64,000 nt of DNA, taken from NCBI RefSeq assembly GCF_050948215.1, contig NC_135155.1:15961001-16025000 (forward strand), written 5' to 3'. Numbering within the stretch: position 1 is the first letter of the stretch; the number at the start of each line of letters is the position of its first letter. The notes below the pieces were generated by a model. It was not told the origin of the DNA and ran no database searches. It saw only the letters and a list, made by a program, of their open reading frames with translations. Below, piece after piece: positions 9,562-21,421 of this stretch. A program made the translations under genes and the position numbers. The DNA comes from Halictus rubicundus. Taxonomy: Eukaryota > Arthropoda > Insecta > Hymenoptera > Halictidae.

Positions 9562-12307
9562 CTGGAAATGATAACGATCACGTTTCATCGAAATTATACC
9601 GATTTGATCCGATCCGCGGTCACTTATCGGGAATAAAGAGGTTCTGAATGGTCGTTCGATAGGTGACCGTTAGACACGCGCCTAATGTCATATCACATGA
9701 GTGGCTCCCTCTATTGGTGGCTCCAGAGAGGAGCTAGAGCCCCGAAAATAGGGCTTATCGAACGATCGCTTCGTGGAAGTAGCCGTTTTCTGGAGTAGGT
9801 TGTGGCTGAAGCCCCAAAATGTATGCTTATCGAACGACCACTTTTCATTATTTCGAGGAAATAATTGTGCCGCTTATCAAATTTAACGAAATAGTAATAC
9901 ACATTACTTTTTAAACGTTCTGTCAACTTTTGTTATTCAGTGGTCTTAAACCCAATTATTATAGAAATTGGACCAAATGCTTTGCAAGCTGTAGGGAACG
10001 AGAAAATAGGTTCCTTTACACATTTATCAGATTCTATGAAGTGTACCTTCTTGAAAATGCAGGGAATGTGTTAAAGAATTTGGAAATTCATATTATAGGG
10101 GCGGAGCTAAGGCCCGCAGCGCGCACGCGCGAGCGAGAGTGGGGGCTAATGGGCGGTCCCGACTCCTCCCACTGCTCTAAAAGGTGCGTCATTGGTCTAT
10201 GGTACAGTTCAAGTCTCTTCTTATTCCAAAAAAGGCTATTACGAGACCTGTTCTTCAGTTACCGCTGATTATTTTTAGTTCCTCCTTTCAACTCCAATTT
10301 TTCAAGCCAATATCTTGTCCAACTCCTCCTACGAACTACAATTCTGCTCAACAAACTTGTGGCAATCTGCTTACATTATATTACAATGAGTCAGTGCATA
10401 GACGTGATGTTTCGCGTTTGATTTTGACTTTTACGAACGTTACAGTAACGACTGGCGTTAATGGCCGTTTGATTGAACACCTTGGAAGACGCGGTGGTGC
10501 TGAAATTATTAATAAATGAGCAACTTGGCTTTTAAATTGTTGCGTCTTTAAATTGTTATGCCTGTTATTTACTTAGAAAAAAGTTGTGTTTCTCTAACGT
10601 CACTGTTAAAAATTTCCATACGCAATAACCTGCAAATTATTTTTGCAAGTTTATGGATTTATTAGAAAAATGGATTGGTCGAATACGAACTTGTAGAGAC
10701 ATTAGAAGAATCGAATGACGTTGTTATATTATTCTTGACTTGTTAAAATGGTTCGAAGGGGAAATGATCATGTAAAATAAAATTGCGTTTAGTTCAATAA
10801 TTTACTTCATAACTAACTGAAAATTTGAACAGTTTCATCCCTTGATGACCGATGTAAACGCTGCTGGAGCAGCTGACAAAAGTGAGAGATTCGAGTCGTC
10901 GTCGACGAGAGATAGAAGAAGGATCGCGTGTCTTCCGCAGCGGAATTCGAGGCGCACAATACGACGATCGGTGTATTGCAACAATACAAGCTCCATCTAA
11001 GATTAACACGATCAAATCTGCACAGCTGCACAAACTCCGACTCGGATCTGTTCTGTTGTGCCAAGGAACGTGCGTGCAACATGGAAAATGCCGAAACCTT
11101 TTCGCCGTTCGAATTCCGTTCTAAATATCGCGACACGGGACACGATTTTGCAAACGTTAGAGCACCTTCGATTCGTTCCTTTTCCACTCGCGCGGATGTG
11201 CTGCAAGCCGGGTATCGTCTCGAACGATAAATTTCGGCCGACGCCAGTCTGCAACCTTGGCGAGAGGAATTTTCATGGACAAGAAAAAATGGCCGCGAAC
11301 AGCGACAAAAGCTGGAGGAAGTGCCAAACTGCCTCGCGTTGGCCTGCTAGAACGCAACGGTGAAACCTGTATCGGGGCTGTCACCGCGCCAAGTTAGTGA
11401 GTCAGTGAGTTAGTAGAGCATACCATAGACAACAGGGTCGCCGGAACGAATTATCAAAACGGAACATCTGCCAGCGTAACCGTGCAGCGACGTCCCTTCA
11501 TCGTTCTATTTAATATCTAACTAATCGATTCGTCCTTATGCTTAATTAGCCACTCGTCCGCCGAAATCATTCATCGAAGATCTACGGAGCGTCCCAAAAA
11601 TGTACTTCCTTGAAAGAGGTGACTCCCGAGCTCATTTGCAATAACTTTTTCCGTTGCAAAAATTTTCTCCGCGGCTTTGTTCAAGAGTTATTAAATGAAA
11701 AACACGGACCAATCAGAACGCAATCAAGTTAGAGAACACTAATCCGTGGTGTCAATTAATTCTGCTTGGCACATGATAATTTGTTTATTTAGATGCAGTT
11801 TCATAAACCGATCTTGGAGAAAAATCCAACTCGATTCACTCGAGAATTTCTTTAACATTTTCTGAATTTGTCACTTCCTCGGATTAGTGTTGGCAGAACG
11901 GATTTTAGGGTGCAAACGGGTGTTGGGCGAGGTGCGCGTGCCGACGTTCGATCAGGACCGCGTGTCAAGAGCGTCCCGACGCTCGGCGTCGAGCGTCTCG
12001 AGCTGCGAGCGCCAGTCACTTCGAAAAATGCATTATTTATAGACACGCAGAGACGGAGACCTTGATTACGGTGGAATGCGGTCCGCATTCCGACGTTATC
12101 GCGAACGTCAGAACAACCTGATCCGTCGGAACGACGCGACGGATCTCTCGTTTCAATTTGCAGAAATTAACGAGACGAATTTTGCAGCGAACCAGCGGAT
12201 TCCTGCTCGGCGACAGGTCCCGCTGACCATGGCGTTGCCATTGGCCGAGCAAGAGTCCGCCCTCTGAAGCCGCCCTCTGATTGGTCCGCGATTTTCATTA
12301 ATATTAC
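9562..12307. other. No gene recognised; CpG-rich block at 10.8-12.3 kb
   Basis: Upstream of the first visible kinase exon. 9600-10800 is mostly AT-rich, with a short GC-rich patch at 10100-10200. 10800-12300 is clearly richer in G+C and CpG. Overlapping frames are open on both strands there (for example 10813-11187 minus, 11058-11363 plus), as expected from fewer stop codons. The missing kinase exons could lie here, but I could not identify one. Confidence 0.35.
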
Positions 12308-13000
12308 AGGGACCCATAAGTAATCAATTATTTTGAAATCTAAAACAAACTTTGCAGTAAATTCAGGTTTTCATTTCTTAATTTATTGTATAATCTCCAT
12401 CATTTTCAAGGACAGTTCGCCATCTTTCCTGCAAATTTTCAATCCTCTTATAGGAATCCAGGATTCGCGAAGCAAAATATGACTCTATATTAATTCTGTA
12501 GAAGTGAATGTTTTATTTCTTAAATAATGCTCCAGAGATCTGAAAAGATTCAAAATCAAAGAACTTTCGATAGAAGTGAGGTAAAGCGATGAAATTTTTG
12601 TTTAAATTAAAGCTGAAACTTTGTAGAATATGGGAAAAATAGGGAGATTATTACCATCGAATCATTTCAACGAAAAAATGATTTCATTAGTTTTTGTCAC
12701 AAAAATCTAAGGTGCCTCCTTGCATCTTCTACAGAATGTTCTATTTCTTAAATAATGCTCCAGAGATCTGAAAAATGATAGTCAAAGGGAGCAATATCCG
12801 GTGAGTCAGGGGGGATGCGGTAAAACTTCCCATTGCAATTCTTTGTCGAGCATTGTCAATTTGCAGTTTATCGTCCAGGAGACATACCCGAGTCGTGTTA
12901 TGTTTACACTCCTCGGCGTCCGAGGCCTCTCTAGCTTCGTGGTCCCTCGCGGGGTATACCCCGCGGTAGTGGGGATAATTCCGCGACGTTTATCTTCCAA
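12308..13000 (-). pseudogene. Decayed mariner element with transposase 3' remnant
   Basis: The left terminus GGGACCCATAAGTAATCAAT matches the ends of the mariner MITE at 61612-62109. Read on the minus strand, 12750-12880 encodes a transposase C-terminal piece with LDKELQWEVLPHPP continuing to SPDIAPFDYHF, equivalent to the mariner motif around the last catalytic Asp (YSPDLAPSDY). The block containing 'cttaaataatgctccagagatctgaaaa' occurs twice (12519 and 12745), so the copy carries an internal duplication. The catalytic core is missing. It is non-functional. Confidence 0.7.
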
Positions 13001-16000
13001 GCCTTGGCGACATATATAAAGAAATCACTGTATATAACCTTGTATGTCGTAAGTATTGAAATGAGACTTTCAGAAAATATAGCTCAAAGACAGCGCTATC
13101 AACTGAACGTGTTTTAGGAAAATTGCTGCTGGTTCGTGTTGCGATATTTTTGAAAAACCGCAGCCCGGATCGCAATTGTCCCGCGCGTGACTAACGCGGA
13201 ATCCGCGACCGATGGACGTCGGCCAACACGGGAATATGATTGGCGGAGGACCGCGACGGTTTAATTGGAAAACATGATTTAATGATTTAATGGAATTGCG
13301 GAGCCCGTCGACATACCGGGAGGATGGCGAGTGATTCAGGAGCAGGTGTGGGTGTTTGAAAATCGACCTGTTCGAATCCGTTTAACGCCGATGATTCACG
13401 GCTGGAGGCGTTTCCGTCGAATCCTCGAACATGAATGAACCGTTGGCTCTCCGCGAAATCTTAACCGGTGTGGAATTTTCATTCTAAACCGGTGATACGT
13501 GTGCCGGGTTTACTATTGGCATCGGTTATCCTGCTATTCTACTCTGTTATTCCGCTTGTTGACCTTCCGGCTGCCGGAACAGACGCTCCCAAACACCGTG
13601 AGCGTTCACGTGATTATGGCATTTGATACTAATGTATAATTTCACACTAAATCAATGAATTCTCAATTCGAAAGTTACATTTACACGACTTCTACACCTC
13701 GCCGCAACGTCAAAAAGATTTACGCATTTCTTGCAAGATGTAATTTTAATAATTTTTTATCCCTAGACTGCAGATTTTTATGCAAAATAAAAATTAACAT
13801 TTCGGTACAGTAATTATTCGGAATAGCGGGATCCTGATCGATTTCAATGACCTTGAGATATGTTGTCAAGGTCATCGGTCAGAACAACCTTTTACCGTCG
13901 GACGGCTTTCGCTCGCGAGATATCTTTTTGGAAATGTTAGAAGAATTCGTTTACCAGTTCGTTTGTTGTTCACAAGACACATTCGCGGATTAATGCGATG
14001 CGCAGGATTTTTATTTTTAATTGAGAGGAGAATGCTGAGGCACAATAGCTATCGTGCGTCAGAAGCACGAACAAAGGTATTGACGATTGGACTGATGCCA
14101 AAAGTCAGATCCGAATGTCAATGACAAACTATTAGTGAACCGATCGATTCTCAATGGTTGCCCTTGATCGACAGGTGCGATTATCGCATGGCGCGATTCG
14201 GGAACTATCAAGAAATCTTTAGTATTCACTAAATACAGTGGACAAATATTTTTTTTAAATTAATAGAAACGGTATTCATTGATCCTTATAAGTAGACTGC
14301 GGATTTTCGTGCGAAATAAAAGTTGTCTGCATTGATTGCAAAATGTAGGAGCGATGTAAACATTTCTTGTTATCTTCGTTGTAAAGTCGAAGACAATACA
14401 ACTGTATTTTGAAATGTTTTCACCGTTTCGCATTTGATCAACTCACTTCTGTCATGACCGCATAATATTCGCAATCTTGCAATCATCTCGTACATGTAGG
14501 TACACATGATCGGTACACGGCCACTTGTACCATGATTTTCAATACACTCTGTACAGCGTGATTACGTAAAAAAAAATATCGTTTACGCTAACAAATTGGG
14601 GGAGGAAAGTAAAACTCGATCCAAAAAACGGGTGGTGGCTTATTCTGTAGACTCATCAGGGACAGCTGCCTCGTGCGGGATCATTCAAGTCCAAGACTCA
14701 TTCACAATGGCGGCCGCGCATAGTAACCGAAAGACTACGATGTAAACAAGACGAGAATACTACGTTCGCCGGAAGGTATAAACACGTCAAGGTTCCAAAA
14801 CTTTCCCTTCCCCTTTGTCGAGTCGGAAGATCTACTATCCGCATTCCCGATGCTAAAAACATAATCATCAACTTCCAACTCGCACTGAAGCCTCTACTCG
14901 ATTGATCTTCCGGCTTGTCATTCTCCGAGCGATGACTTTTGTGGATGACTAAATGGTAGATTAACAGAGTGTGCGAAATTCTCTTTGCCAATTGCAAGGA
15001 ACAGCTTCCCTTCTTCTCTAATCACCTTAATAAGTTGAGCAATTATTCGGAATAGAGGGATACTCTTTCAATGACCTTGGAACATGTTGTTGCGAACATA
15101 ATTGTAAACAACTTTTTCCTATGCACGTAGATTAACTCATTTTTATTATAAACGCATAAAATCCGCAGTCTAATAATTAGCGGGCCGTACGTTCGATAGG
15201 TTCATGGCAAAAATGAGTAGGTGAAACGAAATCCTTTTATTTTAGTATAGTTCTGTTCTGAATTTTTAACGCGGTACTCTTGCCAATGGCGTTTTTATTT
15301 GGCAATCTTTCCTGCGCTGGTTCACAATTTATTGCGCGATTAATGCGTGCATCGGAATCGAGATTATTATCGGCGTTATTGTTATTATTATTCCCGGTCC
15401 TTTAAGGTTACGTATCAAAGTATCGGAGCAACTTGTATAATCATTGCGCAACGCTAGCAAGCATATCGTGTCAAATGCAGAAACAGCATGGCCAGCCCTG
15501 CGCTGCGGCTCGCCGCGATATTTGCAATGATCGAGCTCGGTCGTGCATAAACAACCATCCCCAGGGCTTGCGTCGCACGTACGTAAATACGTCAGTCGCG
15601 GAATGCCATCGTGCGAATTTTCCGCGTTATTTCGCGACGACGCGAATCTCGCCAATTGGTCGACCGCAATTAACGCTCGGAAGACGGTCACTTTTGACGA
15701 CTATACTTATACCAACACTTGGGTCCATCTACGAAATTTTTTCGTCAATCTTTCTTCCACTTTTTAAAGTACTTTGTCTGGATTGCCCTTGTTATTGTGA
15801 AATAATTTATCCATTGAAATGAAAAGTAGATTCTGAGCACCGTTCCAGTCTTCTCGAATTTAGCTGGAATTATTTACTATTTATGACGTGACAAATTAAT
15901 TTTGAAAGAATGCAATTTGTCGGAATCGCAGAGAAAATAGTAAAAGTTGCTTTTACAACTTTATCTGTGTCAATTATGTACATTCGTAGTCAAAATGGTC

Positions 16001-17999
16001 CCAGCATAAGCAGAATATACAATTTATATCATTATTCGCTGATTATTTTAAAATTTGCCCTCTCCGCCGATTCCAGTGCTTTCAAAACATAATGTCAGAA
16101 AAATTGATCGCTCACCGGCCAATCTCAGACTGGATGTTATAGTGATCCTTGAAATCGATGCCTCGCCGAATGGTCACATCTCGATAGGGAAAGCTCGGCT
16201 CGATCTCTGGAAAATAAATCGAATACTCTCGTCAAGTTCGTTTTCATTAAAACTGCGTGGTCAAAACACGATAGGAACGTTTCCATAAATTAGAATAGTA
16301 GACGATATTTCATAGGATCACCCAATATATCATCTTTCATAGAAAGTCCTCAGCATTCGGACCATTTAATTTAGCTCATGGCCAGTTCAGTCCAAACTAC
16401 AGCAGTTTCGGCTATCTGTATATTTAATGAAGGATTCGAAAATGTACCACGTATATTCCAATCGCTGAAATTACCTATTAGTTACCCAACAAAGACATTT
16501 GCAAGCTCCCGAGACGTGAAGAGGATAGTTCATTCGGAATTGCAAAGAAAGCTAGAATCTCTCGCAACAATTTTTTGAAGAGGAACAAGGATTACTCGTA
16601 GATACACAAATTTTCATATAATTGCTAAATTAATCTCTGAACTCGTGTTTAACCACATTTTTCAAGTCGACCAGTCCACTTGAAATTTTTAGAGGATGTT
16701 CAGTGCATATCCTTTTCCCATTTTTCTAACGCGCTGCACGCGTAAGAATATGAAGAAAAAACATTCGTAAAAATTTCGGATCGCGATTCGAGAATCGGGT
16801 AGAACCGTGCCACTCGGCAAGAAAAGATAGTCGATGGGAATGGAAGCTGATCGCGCTGAAACTCGACTCGTTTCCGTTTACAGGCGGTGATTTCCGGTGG
16901 CGTTCGATCGCGATTCGCAGCACACGTGGACATTTTACGCGGCGACACCGGCTCCGTAATCAAACACCTTGTTAATCGTCTATTTTTCGGCGATCCTGTA
17001 CGAGGGAACCACGCCAACGAAAGATGTCTGACGTACTTGAAGCTAAACATGAACAGAGACGGAATTGTCTCGGCCGTGTATATTTAGCGATTTTTCTCTT
17101 TTCCGTCTGCCTTCGACAGGGGAACGATGCGTCTTCCGCTTCGAGACGCGGAAGAATCATTCGGGAATGATGCGTCTGCGACCGGTGCCAATTATTGTCT
17201 CCCATCGGACATGTACAAGTGTACCGGGGAGATTCGAACAACGTGAATTAGGATTACTTTGTTCCCGTCGATTCGTGAACATTTTGCGTAAGATTCCTCG
17301 GGATAGCGATGAATGTAACTTGGAGGCTTTCCGTTTCGGTCCTGTTAACCAGTTGGCTGTTTTTGACGAGTATACTCGTCGCGAAGAAATGGCAATATTT
17401 AAGACTCAATTCAGGTACGCATTTTTCAAAGAGGTCGGAACAGTTAACTGGTTGAGAAAAACTACGTGCTTCGAGCTGGTAGATCTTCGCGTTAAATTGC
17501 CGTCGAAAAGGCGGAAGCTTCTCGCGTTTCGTCGAGCGCATCATTTCGCGCCGGCCGCGACCTCATTTCACCCTTTTGTACGGGACAGCTGGCGGAACGG
17601 CGACCTCCAGTTGAAACAACGAAACCGGGGGACCTGCTCGAACTGTTCGAACACGCCAAGTGTTCGGTCGAACGTGCCCGTCATCGACCCGGATTCCAGT
17701 GAATCACCCCGCGGCGAATTTATTTAAAGAAAAACCACGATCGAGCACTCCCCCGTGTCGGGAATGAAATCATCGAGACCCCCCGGCTCTATTCAAATGT
17801 GTGTTGTCGTCGCGTTCCGAGCCGAAACGACGAGAAACACATCTGTGCGAGATATATAAACCGAATTGATTAGATCGGTAATATATTGCAATCAGCAATT
17901 GCAATTTCAACATGCAACGGATAACTTTACGAAACACAATTGATCCGAATCCAAGAAGGTGAACACGCCAACATATTCTCAATAATCTACAGTATTTTA
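13001..17999. other. No gene recognised; MITE ends and CpG-rich blocks
   Basis: It contains TAGACTGCGGAT-type ends at 13764 (left), 14293 (left) and 15172 (right), all without partners at the usual 150-190 bp distance. CpG-rich sequence lies at 13100-13600 and 16700-17760. The longest frame (plus 17065-17727, TTG start, 220 codons) has no motif and encloses a perfect palindrome, so I do not call it a gene. Confidence 0.35.
17365..17380. repeat. Perfect 16-bp palindrome GACGAGTATACTCGTC
   Basis: The sequence equals its own reverse complement. It sits between two copies of an inverted motif (GTTAACCAGTT at 17344 and AACTGGTT near 17449), so the whole 17340-17460 segment is inverted-repeat-like and may be a small mobile element or a hairpin. 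Confidence 0.6.
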
Positions 18000-18059
18000 C
18001 AATACTCTCCACCCACCCCCCCCCCACCCTCCACCTAGGAAACTGAGGTCCAAGAAACC

Positions 18060-19020
18060 GAAAACAACGGTAGCAACAAACTCTCTTGACCCCTTTCGCG
18101 TGCACCACCCAAATATACTAATAGACGACTCCACTGAACACTGGCGCGATTCACAGAAGAAGAACACGGCGACAGGAAACGTAATCTAAGATTTATCACA
18201 TCGCACAGCAGAAAAAGGATCGGAGTAAGAAGATTGTCGGCAGAAAACTATTTCTTTTTACTTGCACACATGTGCAACAGATAAGACACGGATAATCCGA
18301 AACGGAGAAGAAGAACATGAAAGAAAATATACTCTGTGATCTGTCATAATGACCTAAGAGAAAGACAACAGTGGGACCAGCAACCTCTGTTGACCCCTTT
18401 CGCGTGCAACTACCAAAAACAATAGACGGTTTCAAAGAGAAGAACGCGGCTACAAGAAAATGTTCTCAATGATCTACCATGTAGCACAAAAATCTAAGCA
18501 GAGGACAACATTGGTGCCAGCGACCTCTCTTGACCCCATTAACGCCAAAGTATCCTAATAGTCAACTTCACTGAATCCAAAGCGAAGAACGCGGCTGCAG
18601 GAAAATGTCCTCTGTGATGTATCACACATAATACAAGAACCAAAAATCTGAGCAAAAGACAACATTGGTGCCAGCGACCTCTCTTGACCCCATTAACGCC
18701 CAAATATCCTAATAGTCAACTTCACTGAATCCAAAGAGAAGAACGTGGCCGCAGGAAAATGTCCTCTGTGATCTACCACATAGCACAAGAATGAAAGATC
18801 TAAGCAAAATACAACATTGGTGCGAGCAACCTCTCTCGACCCCATTAACGCCCAAATATCCTAATAGTCAACTTCACTGAATCCAAAGAGAAGAACGTGG
18901 CCGCAGGAAAATGTCCTCTGTGGTCTACCACATAGCACAAGAATGAAAGATCAGAAGACAAGATTGGTACCAGCAACCTCTGTTGACCCCTTTCGCTAGC
19001 ACCACTCAAATATCCTAACA
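18060..19020. repeat. Tandem satellite, unit ~146-155 bp, ~6 copies
   Basis: Each unit contains 'agaagaacgtggccgcaggaaa' (truncated variants too), 'tgtgatctaccacatagcac', 'acctctcttgacccc' and 'cccaaatatcctaatag'. The 'gaagaacg' anchors at about 18438, 18583, 18737 and 18891 give the period. The outermost copies (before 18200 and after 18960) are diverged. No gene lies in it. Confidence 0.8.
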
Positions 19021-19139
19021 GACAAATATCCACATCAGCTCCTCCTAGTCCTAGCGTCCTCGAACCACCCTTCCGGGATCCACGGTCTAACGTTGTAGGA
19101 CATGGAAACATGACGAAGTCCCCAGGACGAGTCCCTTAC

Positions 19140-19173
19140 CGCCGACCGGGTCGGTCTCATCAACGCGAATCAT
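19140..19173 (-). other. Candidate first coding exon (unassigned)
   Basis: On the minus strand, ATG at 19173 opens MIRVDETDPVG and meets a good donor (GGCG|GTAAGG) at 19140. It sits in a CpG-rich area next to simple repeats, as promoters often do, and could be a 5' exon of the kinase gene. The intermediate exons needed to join it to 9561 were not found. Confidence 0.2.
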
Positions 19174-19540
19174 CCTCCTGGCGCCGTGAGCCTTGCAAGA
19201 TCAGGATCTTCCGTTCACCAATCGGGGAGAGGGTGTATGTACGCGGAAGTCGCGATCACTATCGCGGTTGATCTCGATCTCGGGCCGATCGCGACGATCA
19301 CCGGCCGATCCGGTGGACCCTGAAGACGATTATTGACTATCGCGTTCGCGGCGAGTCCCGGTGGCCGACGTGTTCGGGTGCCTCTTCTTCTCGGCTCGGA
19401 CGGATTTAGATTTTCGGCGGACGCCGCGGATTCTGGTGGCGGGTCACGTGGCCAGTGGCGTTCTTCTTCGAACCGCACCTTGCTCCTCGCCTCGCCTGCT
19501 CCAACTTTGCGACCAACCTTCGATCGGCTTCGTTTCTCTC

Positions 19541-19579
19541 TTCCTCTTCTTCTTCTTCTTCTTCTTCTTCTTCTTCTTC
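19541..19579. repeat. (TTC)n microsatellite
   Basis: About 13 uninterrupted TTC/CTT triplets. Frames through it translate to poly-Ser, poly-Phe, poly-Leu, or poly-Arg/Lys on the other strand, and are not genes. Confidence 0.95.
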
Positions 19580-19848
19580 TCTGTCTTTCTCTCACCGTCT
19601 CTGTGTCTATGTGTCTCTTGAGCCGCTCCATCCGCGGCCTCGATATCGACTATGGATCGACGATAGACTCCCTTCGACCTCGCTCGAAGCCGACTGGAGG
19701 ACGCCCGGCGTCGCGACGCGTCGACACGAGGCGATCCCGAAACCCGGTTGAGAACCACGTGGACCGCTGCCGAGGCGTCCACGGTTATTCAGGTTTTAGG
19801 GTGAACCAGTTTTAACGCTTACCACGGCCCTCGCGAACCGATGCCGGC

Positions 19849-20580
19849 TCTAGAACACCGGGTCTAGGAGCATGGTTCGATCTTCCATGACGGTGCCTGG
19901 GTTCGACTCGACCCAGTTTTGAAAGAGCGTCGTGCCATTTTTTAGACTGGTAATCCTTTGCGCTCGAAATTTATTTCAGCATTTTCGGTAGTTTGCTTAC
20001 AATGCACCTCGAAGGACGGTTCCTTCGGTGGTCCTAATTTTGAATAATATTTTTTATCAGATATATCAAACATAGATGAATACAGCCACTGTTGATTCTA
20101 GAACACCGGGTCTAGGAGCATGGTTCGATCTTCCATGACGGTGCCTGGGTTCGACTCGACCCAGTTTTGAAAGGGCGTCGTGCAATTTTTTAGACCGGCA
20201 ATCCTTTGCGCTCGAAAGGTTTGGTGTCCGAAATGTGTCAGATTTTTTTCAGAATTTTAAATTGTCATTAAATGGGGAAAATGAGCCAAAAACTGGATTT
20301 TCGTTTTTCCTCTGTAACTACCCTTACAGATGAGCTATAGGGCTAAAACTTGGCTGAAAGGTATCTTTTTTGGTAGGCTATCGAATGGCGCAAATTGGAA
20401 TAAAATCCCTTCCAGGGCCGATTTGGCCCCCAAAACCGGCTATAGCCTTTATTTTCATTTCAGCATTTTCAGGCACCTCAAAGGACGGTTCCTTCAGTGG
20501 CCCTAATTTTGAACAATATTTTTGATCAGCTATAACAAAAATAGATGAATACAGCCACTGTTCATTCTAGAACACCGAGA
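19849..20580. repeat. Repeat with tRNA-like box motifs (2 full copies, 1 partial)
   Basis: 'ctagaacaccgggtctagg' begins at 19850, 20098 and, diverged, at 20567. The first two copies share 'catggttcgatcttccatg' and 'gggttcgactcgaccc', then 'ggacggttccttc' and 'gatgaatacagccactg'. Spacings are 248 and 469 bp. GGTTCGACTC resembles a pol III B box, so a SINE-like origin is possible but unproven. Confidence 0.6.
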
Positions 20581-21421
20581 TTAGGAGATTGAACGCGTGA
20601 ACAATGTTCGGACATGTTGTTTCTGAATGTTAAACAAAGTAGCAAAGAAAATTATGTCCAGGGCTACAAGTTTACTCTTGAGTGGTTGAAGACAATGTTC
20701 ATATTCTTACGTTCATATTCTGTAAAACGATTGGATTATAATTCATTATTTTTTTTTATGTTTCATTTAACTGTCCAGGACTATCCACCTTTCCCCCATG
20801 TATACGTTACATGTGTATGTACTATTGAATATAAAATTTGTTGTGTCTGATATACATAAAACATTCAAATATGTTTCTATATTTTTATATTAATGCAATT
20901 TCGATTCATTCCGTTCAATCTAAAATGCCAGCAACGGCGTTTATTTTTAATTTGTAGTCTCCTGCTTCGATATTCACAGAATTGTTTCTGGCTGCGGTTA
21001 GGCAATTTATTTGAGCGTCGCATTCCTTCTGCATTCCGCATAAATTTGTCGAGTTCAAGAAAACCATTCATTCAAAATACTACGTTTCTTAAAAATACGT
21101 TAATTTCATCGATAGCAGTAATAAACAGAAATGAAGAGTGGAAAGTGCCGAAAATAAACCTAATCATTCGAAATTAACAATTTACTTGATTTGAAAATAT
21201 TTTCGTTGTAATTTCGAAGTAGTTTTTCAACATATAATTGATATGATGCGTGTATAGTTGTTAGTACTGTATTTACATGTATACATATTTATGAGTATGT
21301 ATACTCCATAGATACTTGCATGCATATGTGAAAAGCACGACGCTACAGGGAAACATAACCTAAAAATTACCATCTCTATTGAGATGCTTCTGTGCTTTAA
21401 AGTTTCATAAAAACAGAAAGA
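20581..21421. other. APC4 upstream region
   Basis: AT-rich, no gene recognised. The promoter and 5' UTR of APC4 should lie in its last few hundred bases. No specific site could be assigned. Confidence 0.4.

Noticed and set aside
13320..13375. Possible 17-codon minus micro-exon (VDFQTPTPAPESLAILP) with a GTATGT donor
   Set aside because: The acceptor is weak and the phase does not join the kinase exon at 9561. Such short matches are expected by chance.
17065..17727. 220-codon plus-strand frame
   Set aside because: It starts at TTG, has no recognisable motif, includes an inverted repeat with a perfect palindrome, and lies in a CpG-rich block where stops are rare.
19261..19330. Minus-strand sequence that could end in an I-G-R codon set before the kinase glycine loop
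   Set aside because: A stop lies a few codons upstream and the residues before it do not resemble MLCK-family kinases.
19333..19815. Ser/Leu-, Phe- or Arg/Lys-rich frames of 86-160 codons
   Set aside because: They are driven by the (TTC)n run, with all frames open around it.
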